From positions 1 to 42,305 of the forward strand of contig DUAN01000041.1 of the NCBI GenBank assembly GCA_012960845.1: 42,305 bases of DNA, read 5' to 3'. Below, one piece after another: positions 1-8,703 of the stretch. Both the position numbers and the translations under genes were made by a program. How positions within the stretch are numbered: position 1 is the stretch's first letter; every line of letters begins with the position of its first letter. The DNA is from Planctomycetota bacterium. GTDB taxonomy: Bacteria > Planctomycetota > UBA8108 > UBA1146. The notes beneath the pieces were generated by a model. That model had not been told where the DNA came from. It did not search any database and worked only from the letters and a program-made list of their open reading frames with translations.

Positions 1-686
1 TGCACATCTCGTACTCCCTCGAATAGACGGGCGATCTCGACGATGCGTGCAGGTGCGATCGGTGCTCGATCTGCGAGCACTCCTGCCGATTGCAAAGCAA
101 TCTTGTAACCAACTCGAGCGATAAAAAGACCGATGACCAGCGCGACGATGAGATCGACCATGGGCCAACCGTTACGGATGGCAAAGAGTGCCACGAGAGC
201 TCCCATGGTCCCCACCATATCGGAAAGAGTATGGTCGCTATCTGCGAGTAGCACCGGGCTCTTCAATCGATGGCCTTGATATCTCTGCCAACGATAGACC
301 ACTGCGTTGACCACGACCGTTGCCAGGAGGATCACATATCCGATCGGATGCGGATCAAGATTCCCCGATTCACTCCAGCGCCCCAACGAATCGCTGACGA
401 TGTGCCAGGCGGCCAAGAACAGCAGCAATGAAATCGCCATGGCGGAGAGGACTTCAAACTTCTGATGGCCGTAGGGATGGTCTTCATCTGGAGGCTGGGA
501 TGCCATTCGGATCCCGATGAGAGCGATGATGTTGGATGAACCATCGAGTAGGGAATGAAAACCATCCGCAACCACTGACAGAACTCCATTGGTATAACCA
601 TAGGCCAGTTGCCCACCGGCCACTGCAATATTGGCCAGTAGCGTGCCCCAAAGCACTCGAGAAACTGCACGTTGTCGCTGGATCAA
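1..686 (-). CDS. Cation diffusion facilitator (CDF) family metal transporter, C-terminal part cut by window edge
   Basis: Exports divalent metal ions, probably Zn, across the cytoplasmic membrane in exchange for protons (family knowledge). About 228 residues are visible and the frame is open through base 1, so the last membrane helix and the cytoplasmic metal-binding domain lie outside. The two metal-site motifs are visible: HSLLD in helix 2 (within ADGFHSLLDG) and HTLSD in helix 5 (within ADSDHTLSD). His-x3-Asp in both places is the pattern of Zn-preferring CDFs. Hydrophobic segments alternate as expected for six helices. No ATG lies near the front. I chose TTG at 686 because GGAGGA sits just upstream, though only three bases away. 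It begins 26 bp after the stop of the glutamate dehydrogenase gene on the same strand, so co-transcription is plausible. The family call is firm, the start is not. Confidence 0.85.
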   Translation of the reverse strand, partial: MIQRQRAVSRVLWGTLLANIAVAGGQLAYGYTNGVLSVVADGFHSLLDGSSNIIALIGIRMASQPPDEDHPYGHQKFEVLSAMAISLLLFLAAWHIVSDSLGRWSESGNLDPHPIGYVILLATVVVNAVVYRWQRYQGHRLKSPVLLADSDHTLSDMVGTMGALVALFAIRNGWPMVDLIVALVIGLFIARVGYKIALQSAGVLADRAPIAPARIVEIARLFEGVRDV

Positions 687-712
687 TGCTCCTCCAATGG
701 GAAGGAACCAGT

Positions 713-3700
713 CTACTGGACAAATCTCCTGAACCTGACGCTCAGCACCTGTACCGAGGCAATGCTCAACTCTTCCGATCCGATCCTGCGGATATCCGAT
801 TCCATCGCCTTGAAACTGGGCTTTCGCCTCAGTTCCTCGATATGAGATTCGATCCAGTCTCCTTGGCGTTGATTTTCACTGCGCCCGCAAATCCTCGTGA
901 CCAGCGCCCACAAACCATCGAGGATGGTATTTCTGAGGATTCTCATCGAGAGTGAATCCCAGCGACCGTTGAACATCATCTCGTCACACTTTCTCACCAG
1001 TGGATGAAGTCCGCTGCGGTGGCCTAGCAAGTAATAAATCCGAGCCACATCTCCGACCCGAATGTCATGCGTTCTGCTGATATCGAGGATTCTAACCCCT
1101 GCGGTCAGATGTTCGAACTTGGCCAGGCTCTGTGACAGAACGGGTGAGAATCCCGCCGCCAGGGCTTCCTGGATATGATTCTCGTGGCGATCCAGTTCAG
1201 GACCGGAGAGGCAATCAGGAATCGAATCCTGGTACTCCGATAGAGGTCTCGCCCCATCCGCAATCAAACCTTCGATTCGGTCCAATCGATCATCATCATG
1301 ACTACTGAGGAGCCAGGCTGCAGTTCTTCTCAACGATTCCTGGATACGAACCAGGGCCAGGTTTACAACCCTGGCGGATACTTCCTTGAGTGAAAGTATT
1401 TCATCGCGAATCTGCTCCGCGCCGATCAAATCATCCGCGATGAGATACGACCTGGCGATGTGCCCGATCGACCGTCCTGTTTCTCTCTCCATGTCGAGAA
1501 AGAAGAAGGACCCAGCGCGATCCACGATCCGGTTGGTCAACACGGTCATGGCAATTTCTCTACCCAACTGGTGCTTCTCGATCGCATCTGCAAATCGACC
1601 CCGGATGGCCGCGGGAAAGTACTCCCGGAGGAATCGAAGTTCATCGACCCTACCTACAGGCTGGAGAAGTAATCTCTGATACACATCCATCTTGGCGTGG
1701 GCAGCAACGATTGCCAGTTCGGGGCGGAACAATCCGATACCATCCACATGTCTCGTGGTCAGTTCCTCCTGCGTGGGGAGAGATTCAGCTTCTCGATCCA
1801 GCACACCACGATCCTCGAGAATCATCATGGTTCGTTCGATGGAAAAAGGATCTACCTCACTGCGGATCTCATCGAGACTGAGCAACAAGCCCTGTTCTCG
1901 GTTGTTTCTCAGCACATGCTCACAAACATCCTGCTGGATCTCGGTCAAGACCTGATTGCGTTGCTCCACGGTGATTCGACCCGAGTGGACCTCGTCAAAG
2001 AGCAGCGTTTTCAGGTTCACTTCATGGTCTGAACAATCCACTCCTCCAGAATTGTCGACAAAATCGGTATTGATCATCATTCCACCGCGTGAGAGCTCGA
2101 CTCGTCCCCGAGGAGTCACTCCCAAGTTGCCGCCCTCGACCATGATGCTCGCCCTCACTGCCGTCGCTGTGACACGACAGGCAGAATTGGAAGAGTCATC
2201 GACCGACAGATCGGGTTCGAGAGAAGATCGAATGTAAGTACCGATCCCTCCGTTGAACAACATGTCGACATCGGCACAGAGGATGGCCCGTATCACCTCT
2301 TCTGGAGAAAAGACTCCATCCGGCGGCAATCCGAGTAGCACCCGGGCAATCGAAGAAGGATCAATCGTTTTCTCGCTACGATCGAAGATCCCGCCACCCT
2401 CGGAAAGAGTGGATCTATCGTAGTCGCCCCAGTTCGATCGAGCCTGATGAAACAGGCGTTCTCGCTCTTCGTATGACCGCTCGATATCCGGGTCCGGGTC
2501 GATGAAGATGTGGAGGTGATTGAATGCAGCAATCAACTTCGATTTCCGTGCCAGCAACATTCCGTTGCCGAACACATCCCCACTCATGTCTCCGATTCCG
2601 ACCACGGAATAGGCGTCTTCATCGGGGTCAATTCCGAGAGCCCTGAAGTGAATCAACGCCTGTTCCCAGGCGCCTCTCGCTGTGATGGCCAGTTCCTTGT
2701 GGTCGTACCCGTTGCAGCCCCCTGAAGCGAACGCATCCCCTAACCAGAACTTGAACTCGTGGGAGATCGAATTCGCCGTGTCCGACAGATGGGCAGTGCC
2801 CTTGTCTGCGGCAACCACCAGGTAGGGGTCGTCACCATCCCTGCGAATCAAGCCCTCAGGAGGAATCACTTTTCCATCCACCACGTTATCAGTCAGGATC
2901 AGAAGTCCCTCGATGAACAACTTATACAGTTGATCCGCCTGTTGTCGACGCTTGGCTCGATCGGAAGATGGTTTTCGCAATACGAAACCACCCTTGGCAC
3001 CGACCGGTACGATCAACACATTCTTGACCATTTGAGTTCGCTGTAATCCGTGCACTTCTGTCCGGTAATCGGTGATCCGGTCAGACCAGCGCAACCCTCC
3101 CCTGGCCAGCGGCCCACCTCTCAGGTGAACTCCCTCGACCTCAGGATGATGAACAAAGATTTCTCGCCAAGGGCGCGGGTGGTTCCCCACCGGCAAGGCC
3201 ATCGAATCGAACTTGTATGCCTGTAGAGGAGAATCACTTCGAGTGAAGCGTGTGGTCCGCAAGGTCGAATCGAGAATCCCCAGAATCCGTCTCAGGAATA
3301 TATCCTGAGCACTGGAACGCACATCATTAAGAGATCGGAAAATCTTATCGCGAATCACCTTGGAACGAACTTCTCGTTCAACTGCATCGAGATCCAGTTC
3401 TGGATCGAATCGAATCTTGTAGAACTCCAGCAGGTCACGGGTGATCCCCGCATGCTGGGAAAGAGTCTGCGAGGCAAAGGCGATCGTCGTCGAGATCCCC
3501 AACTGGTGCAGGTAGTGCAACTGATTTCGGATCAGATCGACATCCCTGTGATCGATTCCGACCTTTAAAATCAGTCGATCGAGCTGATCACTACTGGTAG
3601 CGCCGTTAAAGATCGCTTCCAGCGACTCGATCACCAGTTCCGAACTCCCCATCAGCGGGTGGTCATCGGAATCGACGCCATGAACCTGAAAGGTGTCGAT

Positions 3701-5506
3701 GATGAATCGTTCGCCACTGGATGGGCTGATATCGAAAGAGTTCTGGTCAACGATCTTCAATCCAAAGTTATCCAGGATCGGCAAGGTCGTCGACAGAAAC
3801 AAGTTCTTGCTCTGGTAAATCCTCAATCGAGCGGAATTCTTGGCACGGTCTTCCTTACTCCGAAGAATACCGAATGCGAAGTCCTTCGACTTCCCGGTTC
3901 GTAGTCGCTCGATCTTGGCCGCGTCTAGCATTCCTTCCGCTGGAGAATGAAGGATCTGATACCCCTCGGGAAATGCTTCCCTGTAGAGGTGGAACTGAGC
4001 ATCCGAGTCCGCTTCTTCCGAGTTGTCGAATTGCCGGTGCAAGCGATCCGCCCAGGTCCCGGCGACCAACCGAATTCTCTCATCAATCCAGTCCGAATCG
4101 ACCTCGTCGAGGCGATCCGATGCTGTGAAAAAGAATGAGAGCAGTACAGTTCCATGCTTTCCCAGATTGACCCGAGAATCGGAATAAGTGGCTCTCATCA
4201 TCTCGAACAATATTCCTTCGATGCGAGAGCGTTGCTCCTCAGAATATCCTTCTCTAGGAATGATCAGAAAGTAGAGAGCTTTCCGTCGTTCATCATTGAC
4301 CACCAGATGCCCACGAATTTCCTTCGACCGCTCCACGTAATGGATCGCCTGGATCACCGCCTCGATTTCATTCACTCCAGCCTCGAACAGAAACTCAACA
4401 GGAATCGAATTGAAGGAGTTTTGGTACGCCTTGTAGCGCATCCCCCCTCTCTGAATGGAATGATTCGAGATCAACTCTTCGAGTTTGTTACGAACATGGG
4501 GTATTTGATCTCCCGGAGTCTGTACTCCCTTGAAGGTAAATAGACCCCAGAAATGGATGAATCGAATCACTCCATCTACTGCGGGCTCTTTCACCACGAA
4601 GTGATCAATTTTGCCATTGCGGTGAACACAGGAATCTCCCATGCCCTTGAAGGAAACAATGTGATCACTAGGTGAAGATTCGCCTGAGAGTAGCCGGATC
4701 GCTTGATCGGATCTCTCGATATCCACCTCTTCTGGGCAAGGGACCCCGAGGGAAAGATCGATCTCCAGTGAAGGATCTGGACCCTCGGCACCGATCCAAC
4801 GATTCACTCCGAAGAACACGAAGTGATCCTGAAAAAGCCATTCCAGAAGGTTCCGAGTCGTCTGCAAGTCTCCGCTGGGAACTCCCGAAGCACTTCTGCG
4901 GATCGCTCGGATCGAATCTCCGATCACGCCCTTCATGCGCTTGAAATCCGTCACGATGGTCGTGACCTTGGAGAGTCCAGAATGGATATCTTGAAGGAGT
5001 GCATCGCTCTGTTCAGAATCGAGCACAGAGTCTATTTCAAAGTGGCAGATGACTTCGTCTCTCGACTTTGCAGCGGTCGCATCGATGGCAATGATGGTGC
5101 CATCTTTGTCCCTGACCACCGAAGCACTGGCCGTATGCTTGCTGACCAGTTCAAGATCATGTCTCTCGATGATCATCTCTATGGTGTCGACCACGAAGGG
5201 TTGATCATCACAGACAACATCCAAAAAGAATGACGACCTGCCTGTTGAAGTGCCCTGCTCGATATCGAGGCTGACTAGAACCTCACTCTTGCTCCTCTGC
5301 AGTACCAGGTTAAAGGTGTTGAGAAGATCTCCGGCGAGCCGGCGTAGTACCTTTTCGTCATACAACTCATCCAGTACGGCGTCATACTGTTCGAGAAAAT
5401 CACGAAGGATGGGAGCCAGCCTGGCATCCGTCAGGCGAGGATCCATCGGATCGAGCAGGCCGACCAGACGGCCGTTCCCTCTCTTTTCGTTCTCGTCACT
5501 TTGCAT
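713..5506 (-). CDS. gdhB: NAD-specific glutamate dehydrogenase, large (~180 kDa) type
   Basis: Oxidatively deaminates L-glutamate to 2-oxoglutarate with NAD, normally a catabolic cytosolic enzyme. At 1597 residues it matches the large bacterial class (PF05088), which has a long N-terminal regulatory half with ACT-like folds, a central catalytic domain and a C-terminal helical part. The catalytic core begins at GGLRWSDR (803-810) and continues with TEVHGLQRTQMVKN and VPVGAKGG (about 833-840), the substrate-binding lysine region. The later VVGIGDMSGDVFGNGM segment is the dinucleotide-fold part. ATG at 5506 is preceded by GAGAGGGAA, a good ribosome binding site. A 239-bp divergent gap separates it from the next plus-strand gene. 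The CDF transporter follows 26 bp downstream. No frame disruption is seen. The family is certain; the symbol follows Pseudomonas usage. Confidence 0.95.
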   Translation of the reverse strand: MQSDENEKRGNGRLVGLLDPMDPRLTDARLAPILRDFLEQYDAVLDELYDEKVLRRLAGDLLNTFNLVLQRSKSEVLVSLDIEQGTSTGRSSFFLDVVCDDQPFVVDTIEMIIERHDLELVSKHTASASVVRDKDGTIIAIDATAAKSRDEVICHFEIDSVLDSEQSDALLQDIHSGLSKVTTIVTDFKRMKGVIGDSIRAIRRSASGVPSGDLQTTRNLLEWLFQDHFVFFGVNRWIGAEGPDPSLEIDLSLGVPCPEEVDIERSDQAIRLLSGESSPSDHIVSFKGMGDSCVHRNGKIDHFVVKEPAVDGVIRFIHFWGLFTFKGVQTPGDQIPHVRNKLEELISNHSIQRGGMRYKAYQNSFNSIPVEFLFEAGVNEIEAVIQAIHYVERSKEIRGHLVVNDERRKALYFLIIPREGYSEEQRSRIEGILFEMMRATYSDSRVNLGKHGTVLLSFFFTASDRLDEVDSDWIDERIRLVAGTWADRLHRQFDNSEEADSDAQFHLYREAFPEGYQILHSPAEGMLDAAKIERLRTGKSKDFAFGILRSKEDRAKNSARLRIYQSKNLFLSTTLPILDNFGLKIVDQNSFDISPSSGERFIIDTFQVHGVDSDDHPLMGSSELVIESLEAIFNGATSSDQLDRLILKVGIDHRDVDLIRNQLHYLHQLGISTTIAFASQTLSQHAGITRDLLEFYKIRFDPELDLDAVEREVRSKVIRDKIFRSLNDVRSSAQDIFLRRILGILDSTLRTTRFTRSDSPLQAYKFDSMALPVGNHPRPWREIFVHHPEVEGVHLRGGPLARGGLRWSDRITDYRTEVHGLQRTQMVKNVLIVPVGAKGGFVLRKPSSDRAKRRQQADQLYKLFIEGLLILTDNVVDGKVIPPEGLIRRDGDDPYLVVAADKGTAHLSDTANSISHEFKFWLGDAFASGGCNGYDHKELAITARGAWEQALIHFRALGIDPDEDAYSVVGIGDMSGDVFGNGMLLARKSKLIAAFNHLHIFIDPDPDIERSYEERERLFHQARSNWGDYDRSTLSEGGGIFDRSEKTIDPSSIARVLLGLPPDGVFSPEEVIRAILCADVDMLFNGGIGTYIRSSLEPDLSVDDSSNSACRVTATAVRASIMVEGGNLGVTPRGRVELSRGGMMINTDFVDNSGGVDCSDHEVNLKTLLFDEVHSGRITVEQRNQVLTEIQQDVCEHVLRNNREQGLLLSLDEIRSEVDPFSIERTMMILEDRGVLDREAESLPTQEELTTRHVDGIGLFRPELAIVAAHAKMDVYQRLLLQPVGRVDELRFLREYFPAAIRGRFADAIEKHQLGREIAMTVLTNRIVDRAGSFFFLDMERETGRSIGHIARSYLIADDLIGAEQIRDEILSLKEVSARVVNLALVRIQESLRRTAAWLLSSHDDDRLDRIEGLIADGARPLSEYQDSIPDCLSGPELDRHENHIQEALAAGFSPVLSQSLAKFEHLTAGVRILDISRTHDIRVGDVARIYYLLGHRSGLHPLVRKCDEMMFNGRWDSLSMRILRNTILDGLWALVTRICGRSENQRQGDWIESHIEELRRKPSFKAMESDIRRIGSEELSIASVQVLSVRFRRFVQ

Positions 5507-5745
5507 CGAATTCCCTCTCGAGACGGGTGCTTCGAGTCCCGATCCATCGACGAGTCGTCCTTCACGGGCAATATGACTCGCTTGTATCGGTTTGGCACCC
5601 TTCGGGGAAGTTAATCTCGCTGAATCTTCTGCTCCGGACTAGCCTCCACATCGGGATCGACCTACCCTGTTGCCCTCAGATCACCCACCAGGGTGATTTC
5701 AAGCCGTTGTGGAAAGAGCTTACTTTGGTAGAGGATTTTGAAGCG

Positions 5746-6414
5746 ATGGCTGCCGAAGATTCAGTCCCAATAAATGAGGGCCCTGCGGCAACCCGGGCTG
5801 GCCGGCCGTTGCTGAAAATAGGTGGCTGCCTGGTGGTGCTACTGGTCGCCACCTCGGTCGGCGGATTGATCTCGATGTGGATGGTCTTATCCGGCGGACT
5901 GCAGGACACCCCCCTCCTCTTGCCCCCCTTGATTCGCGCCCCCCAGGTGACCGAGGCGATGGAGGGCTGGCCACCCACACAGGGGAGTGCCTCTTTCACT
6001 CTCGATCAGTGGAATCTCATCCTTGCCGAAGAGTTGGACCGCTTGGTCGCCTCGAATGAGCTCATTTCTGGAAGCGGTATACGCCTGATCTCCCAGCCCG
6101 ATGGGCGGATCCGCGGGCTCATCACCCTTGGATTCCCTGAGGAACAGCAGCAGGTTTCCTGGCTACTCCGCGGTAAGTTCATCAATATCGAGATGATCGG
6201 CACTGTGGTCATTCACGATGGGGTCATCGAGGATGCAAAACTGGATCTCTACCAGTGGGGATCGATCTACAAGGGTAAGGATCTGACCCGAGAACAATCG
6301 ATCGAAAGCCTCGAAAAGGTGATCGAGGACCTGAAAAAGTTCCCCTGGGCATCGATCCCGATCCGCCATCTGGAATATGATGGAGAGCAGTTAAGCATCA
6401 CCACGGGAGAGTGA
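5746..6414 (+). CDS. Membrane-anchored hypothetical protein
   Basis: Not recognised. The frame is open from 5527, but the stretch before 5746 looks non-coding and ATG 5746 (MAAEDSVPINEG) has purine-rich AGAGGA and GAAG upstream, so I start there, giving 222 residues. A short cytoplasmic head is followed by one hydrophobic segment (about residues 24-48, GGCLVVLLVATSVGGLISMW) and then a soluble part that should face the periplasm. The soluble part has alternating polar and hydrophobic stretches and ends in a charged helix (REQSIESLEKVIEDLKK). It resembles uncharacterised single-pass proteins that are common in Planctomycetota, but I cannot name a family. It converges on the metallopeptidase gene with 26 bp between stops. 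Confidence 0.6.
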   Translation: MAAEDSVPINEGPAATRAGRPLLKIGGCLVVLLVATSVGGLISMWMVLSGGLQDTPLLLPPLIRAPQVTEAMEGWPPTQGSASFTLDQWNLILAEELDRLVASNELISGSGIRLISQPDGRIRGLITLGFPEEQQQVSWLLRGKFINIEMIGTVVIHDGVIEDAKLDLYQWGSIYKGKDLTREQSIESLEKVIEDLKKFPWASIPIRHLEYDGEQLSITTGE

Positions 6415-6440
6415 CTCACCCCCACGGTTGGAGATGCGGG

Positions 6441-8615
6441 TTACCACCGATTTTTCTGGATCTTCTCGAAGGAAAAGGCGACCCATTCCAGGTCGGGAAG
6501 CCAACTGTTGAACTGGTCCATCTCGAAGGACCCCCTCAACTCATAGGCATTGGAGACTCCAACCAGGATGTACGACCGGTGCTTTCTCAATGCAGGCTTC
6601 GGCGGCTCTTGAGGCTCACCATCCTTGGGCTCATCCTTTCCCGGACCCTCCTGAAGAGACTCGACAACCGATCCCCCAACGACATCGACAGCAGAATTCG
6701 TGGCTCCAGGACTGGATTCTCCAGGCTTCGAATCACCCGGCTGTGCCCCTTCCTCATCATCTTCACTCTTCTTCGGTTTCGCTGGCGGCCGGTCGGAGTA
6801 CTGGAAGACGAACGCATCGAGGCCTCCCAGATCACCCTTGAGGGTCTCGACATCGGCGTACTTCTTGCGAAGAGCCGGAAGTAGAACCGAATCGATCCAG
6901 TCTTCTGAACGCTGGTCCGCTTCCGCCTTCGAGAGGATTCGCACCCGAATCTCGTTTCGAGTCTCGGGGATCTTCATCAGCACCAGGTCACGGTCTTCGA
7001 TTTCGAGGGGAGCAAATTTCCAGCGATCATTGGGTCGATCGATGGCGAACATGAAATCTAGCGAAGTGAAGGTACTTCCTGCCACTTCACCCGCCGGATC
7101 AGGATGGAGATCGAGTACGTATTCTTTCCAGTCTGTTTCCATCTGGTCGACACTGGTGAAGTACTTCTTGGCCAGATCATTGAACTGTCTCTGCCCTACA
7201 CGCCTCGTCACACCCGCCATCCAGTATTCCGCCAGAAATCTTTGCCCCTTGCGACTCTCTGGACCGTTGATGAGGTAGTGCATCACTGCCCATGAATCGG
7301 CGTAGTGAGTCCCACCAAATCGATTCTTGGGGAGACCACCCAGTTTGGAGAGAACGGTGTGGGTTCCTTCTCTCATCTTCTCCTGGATGTGAAACAACCG
7401 ATCACGAGGGATCAAACCTGAAACCAACTTCTTCTTCTTGTAATCCAATTTGGATCCGTCGCCGAAATAGACGGCAAGTCCCTCGATGAACCAGTTGGGA
7501 TAGTTGCCCATCCGAGGCATTTTTTTTCCCTGGAATGCATGAGTTCCCTCATGAGCCAGCACCGTATAGGTGGTCCCGGTCAATCCAAAGGTGCCGTGGA
7601 ATGCGGTCACATTTTGGGACCCGGGATTATAAAACCCCCCCACTCCACTGCCCATTCCGGTCTTGAGCATGAACTCATCGTGTGTGCGATAGATCTTCAC
7701 GAGGGGTTTCTGACTGCGAATATCCTTGGATTTGAAGATCTTCGCCAGCGTGTGGTAGAGACCTTCCATGATCCACTGGTAGGTGCGAGCCACCTCGGGA
7801 GTGCTGTTACATTCGATGATCCAGTTTTTCGATTTGATGACCGTACGCTGACTCCAGGGTACCCCCTCGTACTCCTTGCGCTTGTTCTCCTCGAATCGTT
7901 CGCGATTCTTGCGTCTTTTCTCCAGCAACTGCTCCCGGCGCGCAATCTCTTCGGGAGCCAGGCGCCGGATCACGGAGTCCGGAGTCACGGACCTGCCCGA
8001 GGCGCCATCATCTGGAACTGGAGGCTTACGGGAAGGCTCGGGAACTGGAGCGGGAACGCTCCCACCAACGGGTGGAGTCAGCCGCACTCCGTCGCGTCTC
8101 CACCCCTTCGCCACCAGATCTGCCGCTTCGGCAGGAGTTTTCCACTGGTCGTCGACCTTGCCCCAACCCAACCCAATCTTCGATGGTTCATGCTCTGGAT
8201 TGATCTCGAGAGCCTTCTCAAACGCTTCACGGGCCGGCTGCTCCATTCCGCGCTCACGTGCCCATTTTCCGAGGGAAGACCAACCGGATGCCGATCCCCT
8301 GCGAGTGGCACGTTTTTCCCGTTGAGAGTACTCCCTGCGATCGACCTCTTCCCCTCGAATCACCAACTCCACACGATCCATCTGGATGGAAGTCACGCCG
8401 AACGCACTCTTGACCGAGATCTTCTCATCATTTTCCTCGACGACCTCGCCGATCACCTCATCCCCGGTCTTGAGGACCACGATCACACGGTCCCCCGTAT
8501 CCACACTGACGACTCCCACATTCAGGATCGCAGCGTACATGGTTGAGGAGAGAAGCAGTGCCACGGCACCAGCCAGTGCTCCCCGGACCAGAAGTGATTT
8601 GAATTCAAATTTCAT
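6441..8615 (-). CDS. Secreted DUF1570-like metallopeptidase, copy A
   Basis: A predicted zinc-dependent peptidase acting outside the cytoplasm, 724 residues. ATG 8615 has GGAGGAA upstream; the frame extends to 8969 but that part is non-coding. Signal peptide about 1-28, then a small beta-rich domain (LKTGDEVIGEVVEEND...), a TPR-like segment (SLGKWARERGMEQPAREAF), a Pro-rich linker, and the catalytic domain. H355-E-G-T-H359 is followed by E378 in WFIEGLAVYFGD, a gluzincin HExxH-x18-E arrangement. The tail is rich in Asp, Glu, Pro and Ser, then ends in a short folded segment. The next upstream gene is a paralogue with the same architecture, so the pair arose by duplication. The substrate is unknown. 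The codons GGA AAA AAA ATG just after the zinc motif form an eight-A run. Confidence 0.85.
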   Translation of the reverse strand: MKFEFKSLLVRGALAGAVALLLSSTMYAAILNVGVVSVDTGDRVIVVLKTGDEVIGEVVEENDEKISVKSAFGVTSIQMDRVELVIRGEEVDRREYSQREKRATRRGSASGWSSLGKWARERGMEQPAREAFEKALEINPEHEPSKIGLGWGKVDDQWKTPAEAADLVAKGWRRDGVRLTPPVGGSVPAPVPEPSRKPPVPDDGASGRSVTPDSVIRRLAPEEIARREQLLEKRRKNRERFEENKRKEYEGVPWSQRTVIKSKNWIIECNSTPEVARTYQWIMEGLYHTLAKIFKSKDIRSQKPLVKIYRTHDEFMLKTGMGSGVGGFYNPGSQNVTAFHGTFGLTGTTYTVLAHEGTHAFQGKKMPRMGNYPNWFIEGLAVYFGDGSKLDYKKKKLVSGLIPRDRLFHIQEKMREGTHTVLSKLGGLPKNRFGGTHYADSWAVMHYLINGPESRKGQRFLAEYWMAGVTRRVGQRQFNDLAKKYFTSVDQMETDWKEYVLDLHPDPAGEVAGSTFTSLDFMFAIDRPNDRWKFAPLEIEDRDLVLMKIPETRNEIRVRILSKAEADQRSEDWIDSVLLPALRKKYADVETLKGDLGGLDAFVFQYSDRPPAKPKKSEDDEEGAQPGDSKPGESSPGATNSAVDVVGGSVVESLQEGPGKDEPKDGEPQEPPKPALRKHRSYILVGVSNAYELRGSFEMDQFNSWLPDLEWVAFSFEKIQKNRW

Positions 8616-8703
8616 CGATCTTCCTCCACACCCAGATGGACCCAAACGAGCCCTCGAACCAGCGGCAGAATCGAGAGCACAGCGATCCCTTCTTCCCGTA
8701 CCG

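Noticed and set aside
5587-5615. Promoter-like TTGGCA and TAATCT upstream of the small membrane protein
   Set aside because: Spacing of 14 bp is too short and the -10 match is poor.
7539-8546. Long plus-strand open frame opposite metallopeptidase copy A
   Set aside because: Antisense to clear HEGTH peptidase coding; no domain.
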